7,618 bases of DNA from an uncultured Lachnospiraceae bacterium (lineage in GTDB: Bacteria; Bacillota; Clostridia; Lachnospirales; Lachnospiraceae), in the NCBI GenBank assembly GCA_946549155.1, contig CAMNQN010000162.1, positions 1 through 7,618 of the forward strand, in the 5' to 3' direction. Each line of letters opens with the position of its first letter. The first letter of the stretch is position 1. The notes below the pieces were generated by a model. The model was given only the letters and a program-made list of their open reading frames with translations, did not search any database and was not told the origin of the DNA. The translations under genes and the position numbers were made by a program. Shown here piece after piece: positions 6,436 through 7,618 of the stretch.

Positions 6436-6654
6436 TCACTGTTTCCTCTTTTCCTTCTCCGGGTCGCAGACCACCTTTACTCCCGCTTCGGTAAGTACAA
6501 TCTCCTGCTGCTCCAGATCCCCTTCCGGCGTCAGGCTAAGCGTCCGATCAATCTGATCCGCTATTTGATTTCCCGCAGCCTTTCTGCACATTGGGCAGAA
6601 ATCGCTTTTACTGTCATCATAGTAATGCCCGTGCGAACACTGAATAATTGCCAT
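6436..6654 (-). CDS. Small zinc-ribbon protein with a threonine motif tail
   Basis: This 72-residue protein starts at the ATG at 6654, six bases after AGGAG (6661-6665), which overlaps the stop of the upstream phosphatase gene. Residues 6-23 form a probable zinc knuckle (C6, H10, C20, C23; pattern C-x2-GH-x-YD-x2-K-x3-CPxC) nearly matching the N-terminus of the FHA protein encoded at 1815-2417. After it comes TLSLTPE (T38-E44), close to TVSLQPE in that same paralogue. The last residues are charged (PEKEKRKQ). There is no FHA domain, signal peptide or membrane helix, so it looks like a reader-less version of the larger zinc-ribbon protein. A small cytoplasmic kinase substrate or FHA-binding adaptor is a reasonable inference, but no function is established from the sequence. 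It lies between the first phosphatase (10-base gap) and the VWA gene (36-base gap). Confidence 0.88.
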   Translation of the reverse strand: MAIIQCSHGHYYDDSKSDFCPMCRKAAGNQIADQIDRTLSLTPEGDLEQQEIVLTEAGVKVVCDPEKEKRKQ

Positions 6655-6664
6655 CGCTCTCTCC

Positions 6665-7396
6665 TCATTTCCGGGTAACCCATACCGCCACGGCGGAATA
6701 GTTATCCATCTCTCTTCCCTCTCCGTTTTTCTGCACCTGCGCCGCCATCCTATCCATCCATTCCTCCACACTGGATGCCTGTCTCAGCAGCTTTACCATA
6801 CACTCTTCTTCAATCAACTCCCAAAAGCCATCGGAGCACATCAGAAATGCCTGTCCAAATCTGAGTGGTATTTTTTCTGCGATCTGGTATTCTGGCCCCT
6901 CCCATTCCATTCCCATCACTCTTAACAAGCGATTGCGGTCGGGATGATTGCGAATTTCCTCTTCCTTTATTTCTCCGATGGTTACAAGCATCTGCGGGAC
7001 GCTGTGATCCAGCGTTCTGCCCATTAATTTTCCGTTCCAGAACCAGTAAATCCTCGAGTCTCCGATATGTCCCCACTGCACAAAATCCCTGCCCAGCAAA
7101 AGTGCCGTCATGGTCGTTTTCATAGAATAAAGATTCTGTTCTTTCTTCTGAAGGCTCTGAATTTCCTTTTGCCCCGCTTCAAAAATCGCCGCCAGTGTCT
7201 GATTTTTACATCCTCCGGCCTCAAATTGAAGAATCGCCTGCTTCACTGCCTCCTGGGAAGCCGTCTCTCCTCTGCCATGCCCTCCCAATCCATCTGCCAG
7301 AAAGAATCCATATTCTTCCTCTCTTTTGAACATCCCGACACAATCCTCGTTCACGATACGCGAACCCTTATTACTGATGCTTTTATATCTGATCAT
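6665..7396 (-). CDS. PP2C-family serine/threonine protein phosphatase, first gene of the operon
   Basis: This 243-residue phosphatase starts at the ATG at 7396, five bases after AGGAG (7402-7406). An in-frame TTG at 7459 would add 21 poorly conserved-looking residues and has no binding site. The PP2C motifs are complete: NED (D18), ADGLGGHGRGE (D35-G39), KTTMT (93-97), IGDSRIY (111-117), LDHS (129-132), CSDG (D189) and DN (231-232). All metal-binding aspartates are present, so it should be catalytically competent. The length fits a minimal bacterial PP2C of the Stp/PrpC kind, without extra domains or membrane helices. It should be cytoplasmic and oppose the kinase at 3274-4548. It differs clearly in sequence from the second PP2C of the operon, so the two may have different substrates. 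It is followed after 10 bases by the small zinc-ribbon gene. Confidence 0.96.
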   Translation of the reverse strand: MIRYKSISNKGSRIVNEDCVGMFKREEEYGFFLADGLGGHGRGETASQEAVKQAILQFEAGGCKNQTLAAIFEAGQKEIQSLQKKEQNLYSMKTTMTALLLGRDFVQWGHIGDSRIYWFWNGKLMGRTLDHSVPQMLVTIGEIKEEEIRNHPDRNRLLRVMGMEWEGPEYQIAEKIPLRFGQAFLMCSDGFWELIEEECMVKLLRQASSVEEWMDRMAAQVQKNGEGREMDNYSAVAVWVTRK

Positions 7397-7618
7397 ATCT
7401 TCTCCTGCACAACTGCCATCGTCATTATCTGTTTGTTGAATAAATACTAACAGTTTCAATACTTTTTACCTAGCAAGTAAATTTTTACAATTTTGATTAT
7501 CTGGCAAATTATGCGGTATAACCTTCTATTTTTTATCGTTCATTTGATTACTGTTCAGATGCCAATGTTCTTCGTGTTTGGTTAATTACCCGGACGCAGG
7601 AAAAGACGGGGCCGGGCG
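7397..7618 (-). promoter_or_regulatory. Noncoding upstream region of the operon, promoter not resolved
   Basis: These 222 bases hold no supportable gene. The part from about 7425 to 7560 is strongly AT-rich, as expected for a leader and promoter reading leftward into the first phosphatase gene. I see no sigma-A type -35/-10 pair good enough to name: single -10-like hexamers such as GATAAT lack a partner at 16-18 bases. GTAAA/TTTAC occurs three times within 24 bases (7465-7469, 7477-7481, 7484-7488) in alternating orientation, possibly a regulator site. The last 30 bases become GC-rich and could be the edge of a neighbouring gene, but no frame there is long enough to call. Confidence 0.35.

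Noticed and set aside
7393..7425. Ten-codon leader frame (MTMAVVQEKI) whose stop overlaps the first phosphatase ATG
   Set aside because: The ATGA overlap is suggestive of coupling, but the leader has no ribosome binding site and is too short to support.
7589..7616. CCCGG / CCGGG inverted pair at the right edge as a terminator
   Set aside because: Only five base pairs with an 18-base loop and no T-run on either side.

Overview
The window looks like a chromosomal segment of a Clostridia-type Bacillota, most likely Lachnospiraceae-like. The grounds are strong AGGAG-type ribosome binding sites, occasional non-ATG starts, tightly packed co-directional genes and mid-range base composition. That placement is inferred from gene content and style, not from a marker gene. 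No RNA gene, mobile element or CRISPR array was found.

Every gene lies on the minus strand, so the locus reads from right to left as one apparent operon: (1) a PP2C phosphatase, 7396-6665; (2) a 72-residue zinc-ribbon protein, 6654-6436; (3) a VWA / Ig-like / transmembrane / FHA receptor-like protein, 6399-4552; (4) a serine/threonine kinase with its own FHA domain, 4548-3274; (5) a second PP2C phosphatase, 3281-2481; (6) a zinc-ribbon plus FHA protein, 2417-1815; (7) a multi-pass membrane protein with a C-terminal FHA domain, 1779-1038, apparently frameshifted near its N-terminus; (8) an exported protein with weak stalk-like (copper amine oxidase N-terminal-like) segments, 940 to beyond position 1. 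Gaps run from an 8-base overlap to 97 bases. The right end, 7397-7618, is noncoding and AT-rich as far as can be seen, and should hold the operon promoter.

Together the genes form a compact phosphothreonine signalling module: one kinase (writer), two phosphatases (erasers) and four FHA domains (readers). One reader sits in a membrane protein with a VWA domain expected outside the cell, another in a multi-pass membrane protein, and a third in a soluble zinc-ribbon adaptor. A short threonine motif, T-[V/L]-x-[L/F], recurs in the non-globular parts of both zinc-ribbon proteins and at the N-terminus of the second phosphatase. I infer it to be the kinase acceptor and FHA docking site. The kinase/phosphatase/FHA/VWA set resembles the post-translational control modules attached to some bacterial secretion systems, but no secretion gene is visible here, so the controlled process is unknown.

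Main oddities: the single-base frameshift in the membrane FHA gene; no recognisable signal peptide on the VWA protein; a Thr-Glu hexanucleotide repeat coding an acidic stalk; an 11-bp inverted repeat before the last gene; and degenerate phosphate-binding motifs in two of the four FHA domains.
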